Position numbers and translations under genes: made by a program | Source: Pseudothioglobus sp905182815 | GTDB taxonomy: Bacteria > Pseudomonadota > Gammaproteobacteria > PS1 > Pseudothioglobaceae | DNA length: 64,000 nt | Assembly: GCF_048087625.1 (NCBI RefSeq) | Contig: NZ_CP159805.1 | Span: 744,001 to 808,000, forward strand | Direction of reading: 5' to 3' | In this document: piece by piece, positions 1 to 8,992 of the stretch | Layout: each line of letters opens with the position of its first letter | Numbering within the stretch: position 1 is the first letter of the stretch | Notes under the pieces: model-generated | The model's input: only the letters and a program-made list of their open reading frames with translations | The model's database searches: none | Told to the model about the DNA's origin: nothing

Positions 1-1497
1 AATTAAAGCAGCAGTAGTCTTCTTTGATGACTTTAAACCGTTAGGCTTAAGGTACTCATAAAGACCTTCTTTTCCACCTTCACGGCCAAATCCAGACTCT
101 TTGACGCCGCCAAATCCACAAGACGCATCAAACTGATTATGACAATTAATCCATACAACACCGGCTTTAATTTTAGGAGCAACATCCATTGTGCGATTAA
201 TATTTTCACTCCAAATACTTGCCGCTAATCCGTATCTACTATTGTTAGCTAACTCAACGGCCTCGGATTGAGTTCGGAAAGTCATTGAGACTAAAACAGG
301 TCCAAAAATTTCTTCTTGGGCTAACGGGTGACTAGAATCAATATTTGTAATAAGAGTTGGGGGATAGAGGTTACCCTCTGACTCAATATCACATGCCTGA
401 TAAATTTCTCCACCATGTTTTAAGCCATCTTTGACCATTTCATTCACTCTATTAAACTGGGTCTTGCTAACTAAACTGCCTAAGTCTATTGATTTATCAA
501 GAGGAGAGCCTAAGCGTAATTGTTTAATTCTTTCTTTAATCCTTAGATGAAGGTCTTCAGCAACTTCAGCCTGAACCAATAATCTTGATCCAGCACAACA
601 AACCTCTCCTTGGTTAAACCAAATTGAATCAACTAAGCCTTCAACTGCAGCATCAAGATCTGCATCTTCAAACACAATAAATGCAGATTTTCCGCCAAGT
701 TCGAGTGTAAGTTTTTTACCTTGTCCAGCTGTACTTTTTCTGATGGACTGACCAACAGCAGTTGAGCCAGTAAATGCAACTTTATCAACGCCTTTATGAG
801 CTGCAAGTTCAGCGCCAATATTTCCATCACCATTGATCATATTGACAACGCCAGGTGGAACTCCTGCCTGCTCGCATAAGTGCGCAAAAAACATTGCTGA
901 AATTGGAGTTTGCTCTGCAGCCTTAAAGACAATAGTATTACCCATTGCAAGAGCTGGAGCAATTTTCCAAGATAACATTAATAGTGGGAAGTTCCATGGA
1001 ACAATTTGAGCAACAACACCAATTGACTGGTAACTAGAAAACTCTTTGCCTTGAAGTTGTGCCCAGCCAGCATGGTGGTAAAAATGCCTTATTGCAAGAG
1101 GTATATCAATATCACGACTTTCACGAATTGGCTTTCCATTATCAAGTGTTTCAAGTACAGATATTAATCTCGAATGTTTTTGTAGTAATCTTGCTAAGGC
1201 ATAGAGAATTTTAGCTCTTCCATGGCCTCCAAGCAACTCCCACGAGGGCTGAGCTTTTCTAGCAGCTTCTACTGCAAAATCTAGCTGTTCAGAACTTGCA
1301 ATTTCAATATTGGCTAGTAACTTACCATTTGAGGGATTTAAACTAGCAATTAATTTAGATTTTTTATTAGATATAAATTTTCCATTAATCAGCTGACCAA
1401 AGTGGTGATCATTAAGTTTAAGCCACTCATGCGCCTCTTTATCACTTTCGAGAGCTTCGCTATAATCTAGATCTTTGAATGATTTTAAAAGTGTCAT
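1..1497 (-). CDS. NAD(P)-dependent aldehyde dehydrogenase (partial, C-terminus cut by window edge)
   Basis: This reading frame stays open from an ATG at 1497 to base 1, giving 499 residues without a stop, so the C-terminus lies outside the window. It is an aldehyde dehydrogenase of the ALDH superfamily. Visible marks are IVPWNFPLLM in the cofactor-binding fold, FTGSTAVGQ, LTLELGGKSAF carrying the general-base Glu, and NQGEVCCAGSR, in which Cys300 aligns with the catalytic cysteine. The conserved EEIFGPVL segment follows. The start lies 9 bases after the deoC stop in the same operon. From that context I infer that it oxidises the acetaldehyde released by deoxyribose-phosphate aldolase; glyceraldehyde or another aldehyde is possible. 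The family is certain, the substrate is not. Confidence 0.93.
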   Translation of the reverse strand, partial: MTLLKSFKDLDYSEALESDKEAHEWLKLNDHHFGQLINGKFISNKKSKLIASLNPSNGKLLANIEIASSEQLDFAVEAARKAQPSWELLGGHGRAKILYALARLLQKHSRLISVLETLDNGKPIRESRDIDIPLAIRHFYHHAGWAQLQGKEFSSYQSIGVVAQIVPWNFPLLMLSWKIAPALAMGNTIVFKAAEQTPISAMFFAHLCEQAGVPPGVVNMINGDGNIGAELAAHKGVDKVAFTGSTAVGQSIRKSTAGQGKKLTLELGGKSAFIVFEDADLDAAVEGLVDSIWFNQGEVCCAGSRLLVQAEVAEDLHLRIKERIKQLRLGSPLDKSIDLGSLVSKTQFNRVNEMVKDGLKHGGEIYQACDIESEGNLYPPTLITNIDSSHPLAQEEIFGPVLVSMTFRTQSEAVELANNSRYGLAASIWSENINRTMDVAPKIKAGVVWINCHNQFDASCGFGGVKESGFGREGGKEGLYEYLKPNGLKSSKKTTAALI

Positions 1498-1506
1498 TGT
1501 TAAGTC

Positions 1507-2556
1507 CTATGCTAATGGATGTCTATAAGATGCCGAGTAATAACCACTAGAGAAGTGGTCTAATTGGCGTTCAATATCGCCGAGTAAGCTAGATGCTCCA
1601 AAACGAAATAAATCTGGCTCTAACCATCTGCGACCGAGCTCTTCTTGGATCATTGTCATATATAAAAGTGCAGTTTTAGTGTCACTAATTCCACCAGCAG
1701 CTTTAAAGCCGATTCGAATACCTGTTTCATTATAAAAATTACGTATCATTCGAACCATAACTAAACTTACTGGAAGGGTTGCGTTAGTAGGCTCTTTACC
1801 AGTAGACGTTTTAATAAAATCAGCCCCAGCCATCATACAAACCTGAGAAGCTTTAGCAATATTACTAAGATTTCCAAGTTCACCCGTAGCTAAAATAGTT
1901 TTCATATGCGCATCGCCACATTTTTCACGAAACATTTTTACCTCTTTATACAGTTCTTTCCAGTTTCCTTCTAAAACATGTCGGCGGCTTATAACTATAT
2001 CAATTTCATTAGCACCCGAATCTACTGAATACTCGATTTCTTTAAGTCTTAATGGAAGAGGGGAGAGGCCTGCTGGAAATCCTGTGGATACAGCGGCTAA
2101 ATTAATCTTTGAATTATTCAATGCTTTTTTGGCAGAAGCAAGCATGTCATGGTATACGCAAACAGCAGCAACACTTAAATCTAAAGATTCAGCGCCCAGT
2201 ATTTTTTCAAGCTTATTGCTAATAGGCTGTTTTGCTTTACTGCAAAGGCGCCTAACACGAGCATCTGTGTCGTCTCCAGAAAGGGTGGTTAAGTCCATTA
2301 AAGTAATGGCTTTGAGAAGCCATGCAGCTTGTTTATCTTTTTTTATACTTCGCCTTGTGCCATAATTAGTGCAGCGCCTTTCAACGGCGCTTTTATTAAT
2401 TGCTATATTTGATATTTTATCAAGTCTAAAGTCTGTCCCTGGATTTCTAATAACACCAGAGTTTTCCTTTAAGCTTTCTGAATCAACTAAATTTGGATAA
2501 GAGATAACTTTGCTATCTTTTTGAGGTATTTGAGCTTTAGTAATATTTTTAGTCAT
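1507..2556 (-). CDS. deoC: deoxyribose-phosphate aldolase, long DERA type
   Basis: Cleaves 2-deoxyribose 5-phosphate to glyceraldehyde 3-phosphate and acetaldehyde in deoxynucleoside catabolism. The Schiff-base lysine is Lys249 in DFIKTSTGK and the second active-site lysine is in GFKAAGGI. At 349 residues it is about 100 longer than E. coli DeoC. The N-terminal part contains AAWLLKAITLMDLTTLSGDD, a stretch I recognise from the long DERA proteins of animals and some bacteria, so the length is a subfamily trait and not a fusion. The extreme N-terminus (residues 1-40) is poorly conserved in appearance and the start lacks a clear ribosome binding site, so the exact start is less certain. It sits between the nucleoside phosphorylase gene (22-base gap) and the aldehyde dehydrogenase gene. 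Confidence 0.95.
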   Translation of the reverse strand: MTKNITKAQIPQKDSKVISYPNLVDSESLKENSGVIRNPGTDFRLDKISNIAINKSAVERRCTNYGTRRSIKKDKQAAWLLKAITLMDLTTLSGDDTDARVRRLCSKAKQPISNKLEKILGAESLDLSVAAVCVYHDMLASAKKALNNSKINLAAVSTGFPAGLSPLPLRLKEIEYSVDSGANEIDIVISRRHVLEGNWKELYKEVKMFREKCGDAHMKTILATGELGNLSNIAKASQVCMMAGADFIKTSTGKEPTNATLPVSLVMVRMIRNFYNETGIRIGFKAAGGISDTKTALLYMTMIQEELGRRWLEPDLFRFGASSLLGDIERQLDHFSSGYYSASYRHPLA

Positions 2557-2578
2557 ATTCTTTGATGCTTAATAAAAT

Positions 2579-3382
2579 TTATAGACTCTTTAGGTATGAA
2601 ATTAAAACTTTTTCGACAGTGTCTGCAGCCTTTCTTGCAAAGGCAATTGTTTGTTCATGACTAAGTTTTGTGGCACTCATTCCTGCTGCATAATTAGTAA
2701 TAACTGAAAGAGCACATAGTGGAAGCCCTTGATGGCGAGCTAAAATAACTTCAGGAACTGTAGACATTCCTACAGCATCTGCGCCTAGGGTTTTGACAGC
2801 TTTAATTTCAGCAGGAGTTTCAAATTGCGGCCCACTAAACCATGCATAAACTCCTTCATGTAGGGTTATGTCATTCATTTTAGCTGAAGAACGCATATTA
2901 TCATTTAGCTCAGGATTGTAGGCATCACTCATATCCACAAAGCGCTTATTACTTTCAGCACCAAACAAGGGAGAAACTCCCGTCATATTAATATGATCTG
3001 TTATAAGCATAACGCTTCCTGGCGATGCTTCTTTAACTAAACTTCCAGCAGCATTAGTTAGTACCAGGCTTTTGCATCCTATTGCGCTAAGTGTTTGAAT
3101 GGCAACAGCCATTATGTCTGCTCTTCCGTTCTCATAATAATGAGCTCGACCTTGCATTACAACAACATTGGTATCTTCAACTTTACCAAATAAAAGTCTT
3201 CCAGCATGGCCGCCAACACCGGCAACTGGAAAGCCTGGAAGTGAGTCAAAATCTAGACTAGCTATCGTATTGATATTATCGCAAAACTGACCTAAGCCAG
3301 ATCCAAGAATAAGACCAACTTCAGGCTTAAAGCTTGCAATTGTTTGATTTATGATACCAACACAATCATCAACTTGACTCAT
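2579..3382 (-). CDS. purine nucleoside phosphorylase, trimeric type
   Basis: Phosphorolysis of purine (deoxy)nucleosides to the free base and (deoxy)ribose 1-phosphate in the cytoplasm. The 267-residue length and the motifs GSGLGQF (phosphate loop), GHAGRLLFG, QGRAHYYENG, LTNAAGSL, GPQFETPAEI and ADAVGMSTVPE identify the low-molecular-weight trimeric PNP family that includes mammalian PNP and bacterial PunA/XapA. Enzymes of this family usually act on inosine and guanosine and poorly on adenosine. The start codon overlaps the stop of cdd by one base, implying translational coupling. The bases it releases can enter the purine degradation cluster that begins at 8993 on the other strand. Confidence 0.95.
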   Translation of the reverse strand: MSQVDDCVGIINQTIASFKPEVGLILGSGLGQFCDNINTIASLDFDSLPGFPVAGVGGHAGRLLFGKVEDTNVVVMQGRAHYYENGRADIMAVAIQTLSAIGCKSLVLTNAAGSLVKEASPGSVMLITDHINMTGVSPLFGAESNKRFVDMSDAYNPELNDNMRSSAKMNDITLHEGVYAWFSGPQFETPAEIKAVKTLGADAVGMSTVPEVILARHQGLPLCALSVITNYAAGMSATKLSHEQTIAFARKAADTVEKVLISYLKSL

Positions 3383-3774
3383 TACAGATGCTCCGGCCCA
3401 AAAGAATGAGGTAATAATTCAGCAAGATTCATATGGCTCTGAACTCCGCTTGGAGAGCACAGCATAATTTTTGTATTTTCATCCGAAAATTCTCTTATTC
3501 TCTGTCTACATCCACCACAAGGTATTCCGCCTTCATCATTCTTTGTCATAACATATATTGTTTTAATTTTTTTCTCACCACCCATTATCATTGATGCAAT
3601 AGCAGATGCCTCAGCACAGTTTCCAAGCGGGTAGCTAGCATTTTCAACATTACAACCTGAATAAGTATTCCCTTTGTCAGTTATTATTAAAACACCAACA
3701 GGATAGTTAGAGTAGGGGACATAGGCCTTGCTCATGGCATTTTTAGTAGCTGCAATATGACTTTCTTCATTCAT
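3382..3774 (-). CDS. cdd: cytidine deaminase
   Basis: Zinc-dependent hydrolytic deamination of cytidine and deoxycytidine to uridine and deoxyuridine. It has 130 residues, the size of the homotetrameric class. The substrate motif CNVENASYPLGNCAEASA and the second zinc motif PCGGCRQ are present, giving the Cys-Cys-Cys zinc set with Cys-Ala-Glu at the catalytic position. It begins 2 bases after the permease gene stop and its own stop touches the PNP start, so it is inside the nucleoside operon. No pyrimidine nucleoside phosphorylase is visible in the window, so uridine must be handled by a gene elsewhere. Confidence 0.95.
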   Translation of the reverse strand: MNEESHIAATKNAMSKAYVPYSNYPVGVLIITDKGNTYSGCNVENASYPLGNCAEASAIASMIMGGEKKIKTIYVMTKNDEGGIPCGGCRQRIREFSDENTKIMLCSPSGVQSHMNLAELLPHSFGPEHL

Positions 3775-3776
3775 AC

Positions 3777-4751
3777 TTATAACTCCTTAATATAAGGTTG
3801 GGCAGATGCCTTAGGAGGCACTGCTTTACCAATAAACCCTGCTAATAAAATAATAGTTAAAATATAAGGGGCTGCATCAATCAATTGAACCGGAATTTCA
3901 CCAATAACAGGAAAGACAACGCCTTGTAGCCTAATAGATAATGCCTGTAAAAAGGCAAACAAGAAGCATGCAGCTAAAACCTTGTATGGGTGCCACTTTC
4001 CAAAAATTAGTGCAGCTAAAGCAATAAAGCCAGCACCTGCAGTCATCTCTTTTGTGAATTGTGCAGTATATGCAGTTGAAATATAAGCGCCACCAATCCC
4101 ACACAAAATACCACCAACTAATAATGCTCTGTAGCGCAGACCCTCAACTGATAATCCAGCTGTATCAACCGCTTTAGGATTTTCTCCTACCGCTCTAAGG
4201 CGTAAACCAAATCGAGTTCGGTAAACTACCCACCAAACAATTGGAACAATCACAAAGGCTAAGTAAACCAAGATATTATGGCCACTAATGAGTTCCCTAT
4301 AAATTACACCAATAATAGGAATATGATCAATAATATCAACTCCAGGAAGGGTAATAGAAAGAAATCTTTCATCATTTTGAAGGGTTGGCGTAATGCCGCC
4401 TCTTTTAAACCAGGCTAACGTTAGAATCATTGTCAGTCCAGACGCCAAGATATTTATTGCAACTCCACTAACAATCTGATTGCCTTTGTAGGTAATGGAT
4501 GCAAAGCCATGAATCATTGCTAATACCGAGGATGCAAGCATACCCGCAATTAAACCAAGCCAGGGTGAGCCAAAAACACTTGCTGCACTTGCAGCAATAA
4601 AGGCTGACATCAAAAGCTTTCCTTCCAGACCAATATCTACAACACCTGCTCGCTCAGCAAACAAGCCAGCCATAGAAGCAAAAATAAGTGGAACACAGAT
4701 TCTAACTGAGGCGTCAAATGTCAATACTGTAGTTAAAAAGAAGTCACTCAT
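3777..4751 (-). CDS. nucleoside ABC transporter permease (second permease)
   Basis: Inner-membrane permease of the BPD_transp_2 family found with BMP/PnrA-type binding proteins (NupQ/YufQ-like). The protein is almost wholly hydrophobic, about 8-9 membrane segments in 324 residues. It shows GLFAERAGVVDIGLEGKLL near the N-terminus and LRAVGENPKAVDTAGLSV, the cytoplasmic coupling-loop region typical of this family. It overlaps the preceding permease gene by 4 bases and is followed by cdd after 2 bases. It should form a heterodimer with the permease at 4748-5848. The substrate is inferred from the adjoining nucleoside enzymes. Confidence 0.9.
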   Translation of the reverse strand: MSDFFLTTVLTFDASVRICVPLIFASMAGLFAERAGVVDIGLEGKLLMSAFIAASAASVFGSPWLGLIAGMLASSVLAMIHGFASITYKGNQIVSGVAINILASGLTMILTLAWFKRGGITPTLQNDERFLSITLPGVDIIDHIPIIGVIYRELISGHNILVYLAFVIVPIVWWVVYRTRFGLRLRAVGENPKAVDTAGLSVEGLRYRALLVGGILCGIGGAYISTAYTAQFTKEMTAGAGFIALAALIFGKWHPYKVLAACFLFAFLQALSIRLQGVVFPVIGEIPVQLIDAAPYILTIILLAGFIGKAVPPKASAQPYIKEL

Positions 4752-5848
4752 TCTGAAGCCTCAACTGGTGCTAAATAGCGCATTAAAACAGGCCTATATA
4801 AATACTCCAAGCCACCACAAAACAAGATGACTAGGCCCTGCATAACAACAACAATGTCCCTTGATACGTTTTGTAATTCAAAGTCTAATTCTGCACCACC
4901 CTGATAAAGTATTCCAAACAAGAAAGCTGCAATAAGAATACCAACAGGATGGTTGCGGCCCATTAAGGCAACTGCGATACCACCAAATCCATAACCATAA
5001 TTAAAATTTAAGAATAGGCGGTGCTGAACTCCCATAAGTTCATTGATACCAACTAAGCCGGCCAGTGCTCCCGAAATACACATGGTTACAACAATAATTT
5101 TTTTTGGATTAATTCCACTATAAATTGCAGCTTCATTGCTTTTTCCTGCAGCTCGAATTGCAAAGCCCCATCTAGTATGCCATAGGAAAAACCAGACTAC
5201 AGCTGAGAAAAATAAAGCAACAAATATCGACATATTAAGGGGTGACCTTGTAACTTCATAACCAAAATTTGCTAATACATCATGCACAAAAGGGATCCAT
5301 GAGGCCTCAATAAAATCCCCACTCTCTGGTGACATCTCGCCAACCTCACGAAGCACATTGACCAAGACGTAAACCATTAATGAGGAGGCTATAAAGTTAA
5401 ACATTATTGTGGTTATAACAATGTGGCTTCCACGATAAGCTTGTAAGTAAGCAGGAATGATCGCCCATAATGCTCCAAACAGCAAGCCTCCTGAGATAGC
5501 CAGTGGAATAACAATCCATGCGCTAAGGGCAGGATTCATATATAAGGCAACTAACGCAGTTCCAAGACCTCCAACATATGCCTGACCCTCGCCTCCAATA
5601 TTAAATAATCCAGCGTGAAATGCAACAGCTACAGCAAGGCCAGTAAAGACAAAGTTTGTCGCGTAATACAGAGTATAACCAAGACCTTCATCGTAACCAA
5701 GTGCGCCATAGATTAATATTTTAGTTGCCTCTATTGGATCGACTCCTATAAATAGAAAAACAATACCGGTAGCTATAAATGCAGTTAAAACATTAAAGAG
5801 AGGCAGTAATAAGCCATTTATCCATGATAATCTTCTGTCACGTGTCAT
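4748..5848 (-). CDS. nucleoside ABC transporter permease (first permease)
   Basis: Integral membrane permease of the BPD_transp_2 family (NupP/YufP-like), 366 residues with about 9 predicted membrane helices. Family marks are AVAFHAGLFNIGGEGQAYVG and the coupling-loop IRAAGKSNEAAIYSGINPKK, the longer N-terminal partner of the heterodimer. It overlaps both neighbours by 4 bases (ATPase stop at 5845, next permease start at 4751), as expected for a tightly coupled transporter operon. The nucleoside substrate is an inference from the cdd, PNP and deoC genes downstream. Confidence 0.9.
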   Translation of the reverse strand: MTRDRRLSWINGLLLPLFNVLTAFIATGIVFLFIGVDPIEATKILIYGALGYDEGLGYTLYYATNFVFTGLAVAVAFHAGLFNIGGEGQAYVGGLGTALVALYMNPALSAWIVIPLAISGGLLFGALWAIIPAYLQAYRGSHIVITTIMFNFIASSLMVYVLVNVLREVGEMSPESGDFIEASWIPFVHDVLANFGYEVTRSPLNMSIFVALFFSAVVWFFLWHTRWGFAIRAAGKSNEAAIYSGINPKKIIVVTMCISGALAGLVGINELMGVQHRLFLNFNYGYGFGGIAVALMGRNHPVGILIAAFLFGILYQGGAELDFELQNVSRDIVVVMQGLVILFCGGLEYLYRPVLMRYLAPVEASE

Positions 5849-7401
5849 ATTTCAACTCCTTTGGCTTCTGCCGGAGATTCAAGCGCATTGGCCATCATCA
5901 TGCCGAGTGTTGCTTCATCTGCATCTGCGCCATTAACAGTTCCAGTAATCACTCCATCACACATCACTATTATTCTGTCACTGAGAGACATGATTTCCTC
6001 TAGCTCGACAGAAATTAGGACAATAGCTTTGCCAGCATCTCTCATTTGAATAATGCGTTTTCTAATAAACTCAATAGCACCTATATCAACACCGCGTGTA
6101 GGTTGGCCAATAATTAAAACTTCTGGGTCGCGTTCAAATTCTCTTGCTAGAATAAGTTTTTGTTGATTGCCCCCTGAAAAGTTTGAAGACATCAAGTTTG
6201 GATTTGGTGGGCGGACATCAAAGGCCTCCATTATGGAAGCACAATTAGCCTTAACTAGTGATTTTTTTAGCCAAATACCTTTATTTAGATCCTTATCATT
6301 TTGGTATCCCATTAGGGCAGTTTCACTAGCACTAAAGTCAGCAATCATACCCATTTTTTGACGATCCTCAGGGACATGAGCAACACCAAGATTTCGCAAT
6401 TGCTCAGGATTAAGTCGACTTTTTGGGGATATGGTTTCACCCATAATTTCAATAGAGCCTTTTGTTAATGGGAGTATTCCAGCTAGTGCCTTTAGAAGTG
6501 TTCCCTGGCCATTGCCGGTGACGCCTGCAATTCCAAGAATTTCACCAGAGCGAGCCTCAAAGCTTACTTCTGATACGCGCTTTAATCCTTGTTCATTATT
6601 TATTTCGAGATTTTTTGCAACTAAAAGGGGCTTACCAATTTTTGCTTTAGACTTCTTAATATTTAGCAGTACTTTTCTACCAATCATTAACTCTGCAAGT
6701 TCTTCAGGGTTGGTTTTACTTGTCTCTCTATGGGCTACCATCTTGCCCGCTCTCATGACCGATACATGGTCTGTGATATTCATAATTTCTCGAAGCTTGT
6801 GAGTAATTAATATAATCGTAACACCTTCATTCTTAAGAGCTTCAAATATACGAAATAACTCATCAGACTCTTGAGGCGTTAAGACTCCTGTGGGCTCATC
6901 AAGTATTAAAACCTTTGCGCCCTTATAAAGGCCCTTTAAGATTTCGACTCGTTGCTGCATTCCAACAGAGAGCTCTTCTACTGCGATATCTAGTTCAACT
7001 TCCAATCCATATTCTTTAGCAAGTCTAGTCAGCTCAATTCGAGCATTTGCTAGGCTTTCTGTAATCAATGCACCACCCTCACTGCCAAGAATGACATTCT
7101 CAAGAACGGTAAAATTCTCAACCAGCATGAAATGTTGGTGAACCATTCCAATTCCTGCTTCAATTGATTGTTTTGAGCTGGTAGCTCTAAAGTCTTTATC
7201 AAAGACTTTAATTTGTCCAGAGTCTGCCTGATAAAAGCCGTACAAGATACTCATTAGAGTGGATTTACCCGCTCCATTCTCACCAACAATGCCGTGTATT
7301 GTTCCAGTTTTAACGCTCAGATTGACCTTATCATTTGCATGCACAGCACCAAAATGTTTGTCGACATTTATCAGTTCAATAGCAATGTTTGACTTAGTCA
7401 T
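5845..7401 (-). CDS. nucleoside ABC transporter ATP-binding protein (two ATPase domains)
   Basis: Cytoplasmic ATPase with two fused ABC domains in 518 residues, the arrangement used with BMP-family importers (NupO/YufO-like) and sugar importers of the RbsA type. Domain 1 has Walker A GENGAGKST near residues 40-48, the signature LSVGMQQRVEIL and Walker B VLILDEPTGVLTP. Domain 2 has the degenerate P-loop GVTGNGQGT and signature FSGGNQQKLILAREF. Such sequence asymmetry between domains is normal in this family. The gene is separated from the binding-protein gene by 146 bases that contain a strong terminator, so it is probably expressed at a much lower level than the binding protein. Confidence 0.93.
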   Translation of the reverse strand: MTKSNIAIELINVDKHFGAVHANDKVNLSVKTGTIHGIVGENGAGKSTLMSILYGFYQADSGQIKVFDKDFRATSSKQSIEAGIGMVHQHFMLVENFTVLENVILGSEGGALITESLANARIELTRLAKEYGLEVELDIAVEELSVGMQQRVEILKGLYKGAKVLILDEPTGVLTPQESDELFRIFEALKNEGVTIILITHKLREIMNITDHVSVMRAGKMVAHRETSKTNPEELAELMIGRKVLLNIKKSKAKIGKPLLVAKNLEINNEQGLKRVSEVSFEARSGEILGIAGVTGNGQGTLLKALAGILPLTKGSIEIMGETISPKSRLNPEQLRNLGVAHVPEDRQKMGMIADFSASETALMGYQNDKDLNKGIWLKKSLVKANCASIMEAFDVRPPNPNLMSSNFSGGNQQKLILAREFERDPEVLIIGQPTRGVDIGAIEFIRKRIIQMRDAGKAIVLISVELEEIMSLSDRIIVMCDGVITGTVNGADADEATLGMMMANALESPAEAKGVEI

Positions 7402-7547
7402 AGATAATATTTATATAAAAATATGTAATTATTATAGTTGTATGAATTTGTAACTTTAATATATAGTTTTATAAAAAATACATATTAAAGTTTAAAAAAA
7501 AACATCCGGCCCTAGAGCCGGATGTTTTTAAGAATAAAAACTGCTTT
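7402..7547 (-). other. 146-base leader between binding-protein and ATPase genes
   Basis: This gap holds the intrinsic terminator at 7498-7530 followed by about 95 very AT-rich bases. I see no reading frame. The stretch 7402-7497 could carry a weak secondary promoter for the ATPase gene, but I find no convincing -35/-10 pair. Confidence 0.4.
7494..7530 (-). terminator. intrinsic terminator after the nucleoside binding-protein gene
   Basis: A perfect 13-bp inverted repeat (7498-7510 with 7517-7529, core ACATCCGGC/GCCGGATGT) with a 6-base loop. Read on the minus strand it is followed by a run of U residues from the A-tract at 7494-7500. It lies 18 bases beyond the binding-protein stop and within the operon, so it should attenuate transcription into the ATPase gene instead of ending the operon. 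Confidence 0.85.
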
Positions 7548-8582
7548 TTATAAAGGGCAGGTATTATCACTCATGTAGTCATGGACCACAATAGAGCCAT
7601 CAATAATTCCAGCTCTTGCAGTTTCAACTGCGGCAAGCATTTCAGCAGAAACTAAATCTGCATTGTACTCATCCATTGCAGCGCCAACACCGTCTTCAGC
7701 AACACCGTTCACTTTAAAACCAGCTTCCCAAGTGCCGTTCATAGCAGCTTCAAAACTCTCATAAGCAGCTAATCCAACTTTCTTGTACATAGAAGTAAGC
7801 ATTGTTCCAGGTTGAATGTAGTTTTGGTTAGAGTCTACACCAATTGCTAATACACCCATGTCTGCAGCAGTTTGGTAAACACCCATTCCAGTTCCACCAG
7901 CAGCAGCATAAACTACGTCAGCACCATTTTCAACTTGGCTACGAGTAATTTCACCACCTTTAGTTGGGTTACCCCAAGCAGCTGGAGTTGATCCAGTCAT
8001 CTGTGCTAATACATTCATTGAGCTGTCTTGATGAGCAACACCTTGCTTATAACCACACTCAAAGCGACTAATTAATGGAATATCCATACCACCAACAAAG
8101 CCTACAGTGCCTGTGCTTGATGCCATAGCAGCCATAATACCAACAAGGAATGATCCTTCTTGCTCTTTAAAGACAACATTTTGAACGTTTGGAGCATCTA
8201 CAACACCATCAATGATAGTGAACCAAGTGTCAGGATACTCTGCAGCAGCTGCAGCAACAGCATTCGCCATAGTAAAACCTACAGCTACAACTGGGTTGTA
8301 TCCACGTTGTGCAAACTTCTTAAGACTTTGCTCCATCATAGCTTCATTAGTAGGCTCTAGCTCAGTAACAGCAATACCAGTATCATTAGCAAATCTCATG
8401 ATGCCGTTATAGACCGCTTCGTTAAAAGACTTGTCATTCTTACCAGCAGTATCATAAACTACAGCAGGCTTAATATCAGCAGCTTGAGCAATTGACGCTG
8501 ATAAAGCAATTGTTGTAGCTATTATTGCTAGACCAGTTTTTTTGATAAATCCACCAAAATGTGAATGTTTCGTGTTTTTCAT
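7548..8582 (-). CDS. BMP/PnrA-family nucleoside-binding periplasmic protein
   Basis: Substrate-binding protein of the BMP (basic membrane protein, PnrA-like) family, which bind purine and pyrimidine nucleosides in characterised members. It has 344 residues with a Sec signal peptide (residues 1-34, basic KKTGLA then a hydrophobic stretch, cleavage after AQA). Family features include VYDTAGKNDKSFNEAVYNG, which supplies base-stacking residues, VGFVGGMDIPLI and YAAAGGTGMGVYQTA. A good ribosome binding site, AAGGAGAAG, precedes the ATG. It is the first gene of the nucleoside operon, driven by the promoter at 8729-8757, and is followed by a terminator. There is no lipobox cysteine, consistent with a soluble periplasmic protein of a Gram-negative cell. 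Confidence 0.93.
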   Translation of the reverse strand: MKNTKHSHFGGFIKKTGLAIIATTIALSASIAQAADIKPAVVYDTAGKNDKSFNEAVYNGIMRFANDTGIAVTELEPTNEAMMEQSLKKFAQRGYNPVVAVGFTMANAVAAAAAEYPDTWFTIIDGVVDAPNVQNVVFKEQEGSFLVGIMAAMASSTGTVGFVGGMDIPLISRFECGYKQGVAHQDSSMNVLAQMTGSTPAAWGNPTKGGEITRSQVENGADVVYAAAGGTGMGVYQTAADMGVLAIGVDSNQNYIQPGTMLTSMYKKVGLAAYESFEAAMNGTWEAGFKVNGVAEDGVGAAMDEYNADLVSAEMLAAVETARAGIIDGSIVVHDYMSDNTCPL

Positions 8583-8728
8583 TGTGTACTTCTCCTTAGT
8601 TGTTAATCTTAATTTTTTTTCAATAGAACAAAAACCATCTTTAAAAAAAGATAGTCTAAAAATATCTTTTGTTGTTAACTCAAGCTTTATATTAAAAGTA
8701 TATAGAAATAAAATCTTAAGTTGTTGAT

Positions 8729-8757
8729 ATTCTATTCTCGATGATGTCCTTTGTCAA
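8729..8757 (-). promoter_or_regulatory. sigma-70 promoter for the nucleoside operon
   Basis: On the minus strand a -35 box TTGACA (8757-8752) is separated by exactly 17 bases from a -10 box TAGAAT (8734-8729). Both box sequences and spacing are near the sigma-70 consensus. The implied start near 8722 would give a leader of about 140 bases before the binding-protein start codon. Confidence 0.7.
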
Positions 8758-8824
8758 AAATTTTTCAATGTATTTTCAATCTATTTCTGATAGCTCTAAT
8801 AATTAAATATTTATAGTTTAAGTA

Positions 8825-8842
8825 TACTTGTCTATACAAGTA
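8825..8842. promoter_or_regulatory. inverted repeat, GntR/HutC-like operator
   Basis: TACTTGTCTATACAAGTA is an 18-base inverted repeat with perfect 6-bp arms. Its centre GTCTATAC fits the known HutC-subfamily GntR operator form GT(A/C)TA(G/T)AC. It lies between the two divergent operons, upstream of the nucleoside promoter and about 150 bases before the allantoinase gene, so it could control either or both. No GntR gene is in the window. Confidence 0.5.
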
Positions 8843-8992
8843 CAAATAATCATTTTTAAATTCAAGATGAAAAATAAATGTTTACAACAATCATTAATAC
8901 ATTTATGCATATAATTAAATAATTATTTAAATATCTATATGTACACCACTTAAAAATAATAGTTGTATTCGCATACTTAGCTAAAAATTATT

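Larger units (their letters stand above)
8583..8992. other. 410-base divergent regulatory region between nucleoside and purine clusters
   Basis: This very AT-rich gap separates the minus-strand nucleoside operon from the plus-strand purine degradation operon. It holds a good minus-strand promoter (8729-8757) and a GntR/HutC-like operator (8825-8842). I see no reading frame with coding character; one spurious frame on the plus strand overlaps the binding-protein start and is rejected. Confidence 0.7.

Noticed and set aside
2084..2365. 93-residue plus-strand reading frame inside deoC
   Set aside because: It lies fully antisense to a well-supported gene and has no ribosome binding site or recognisable family.
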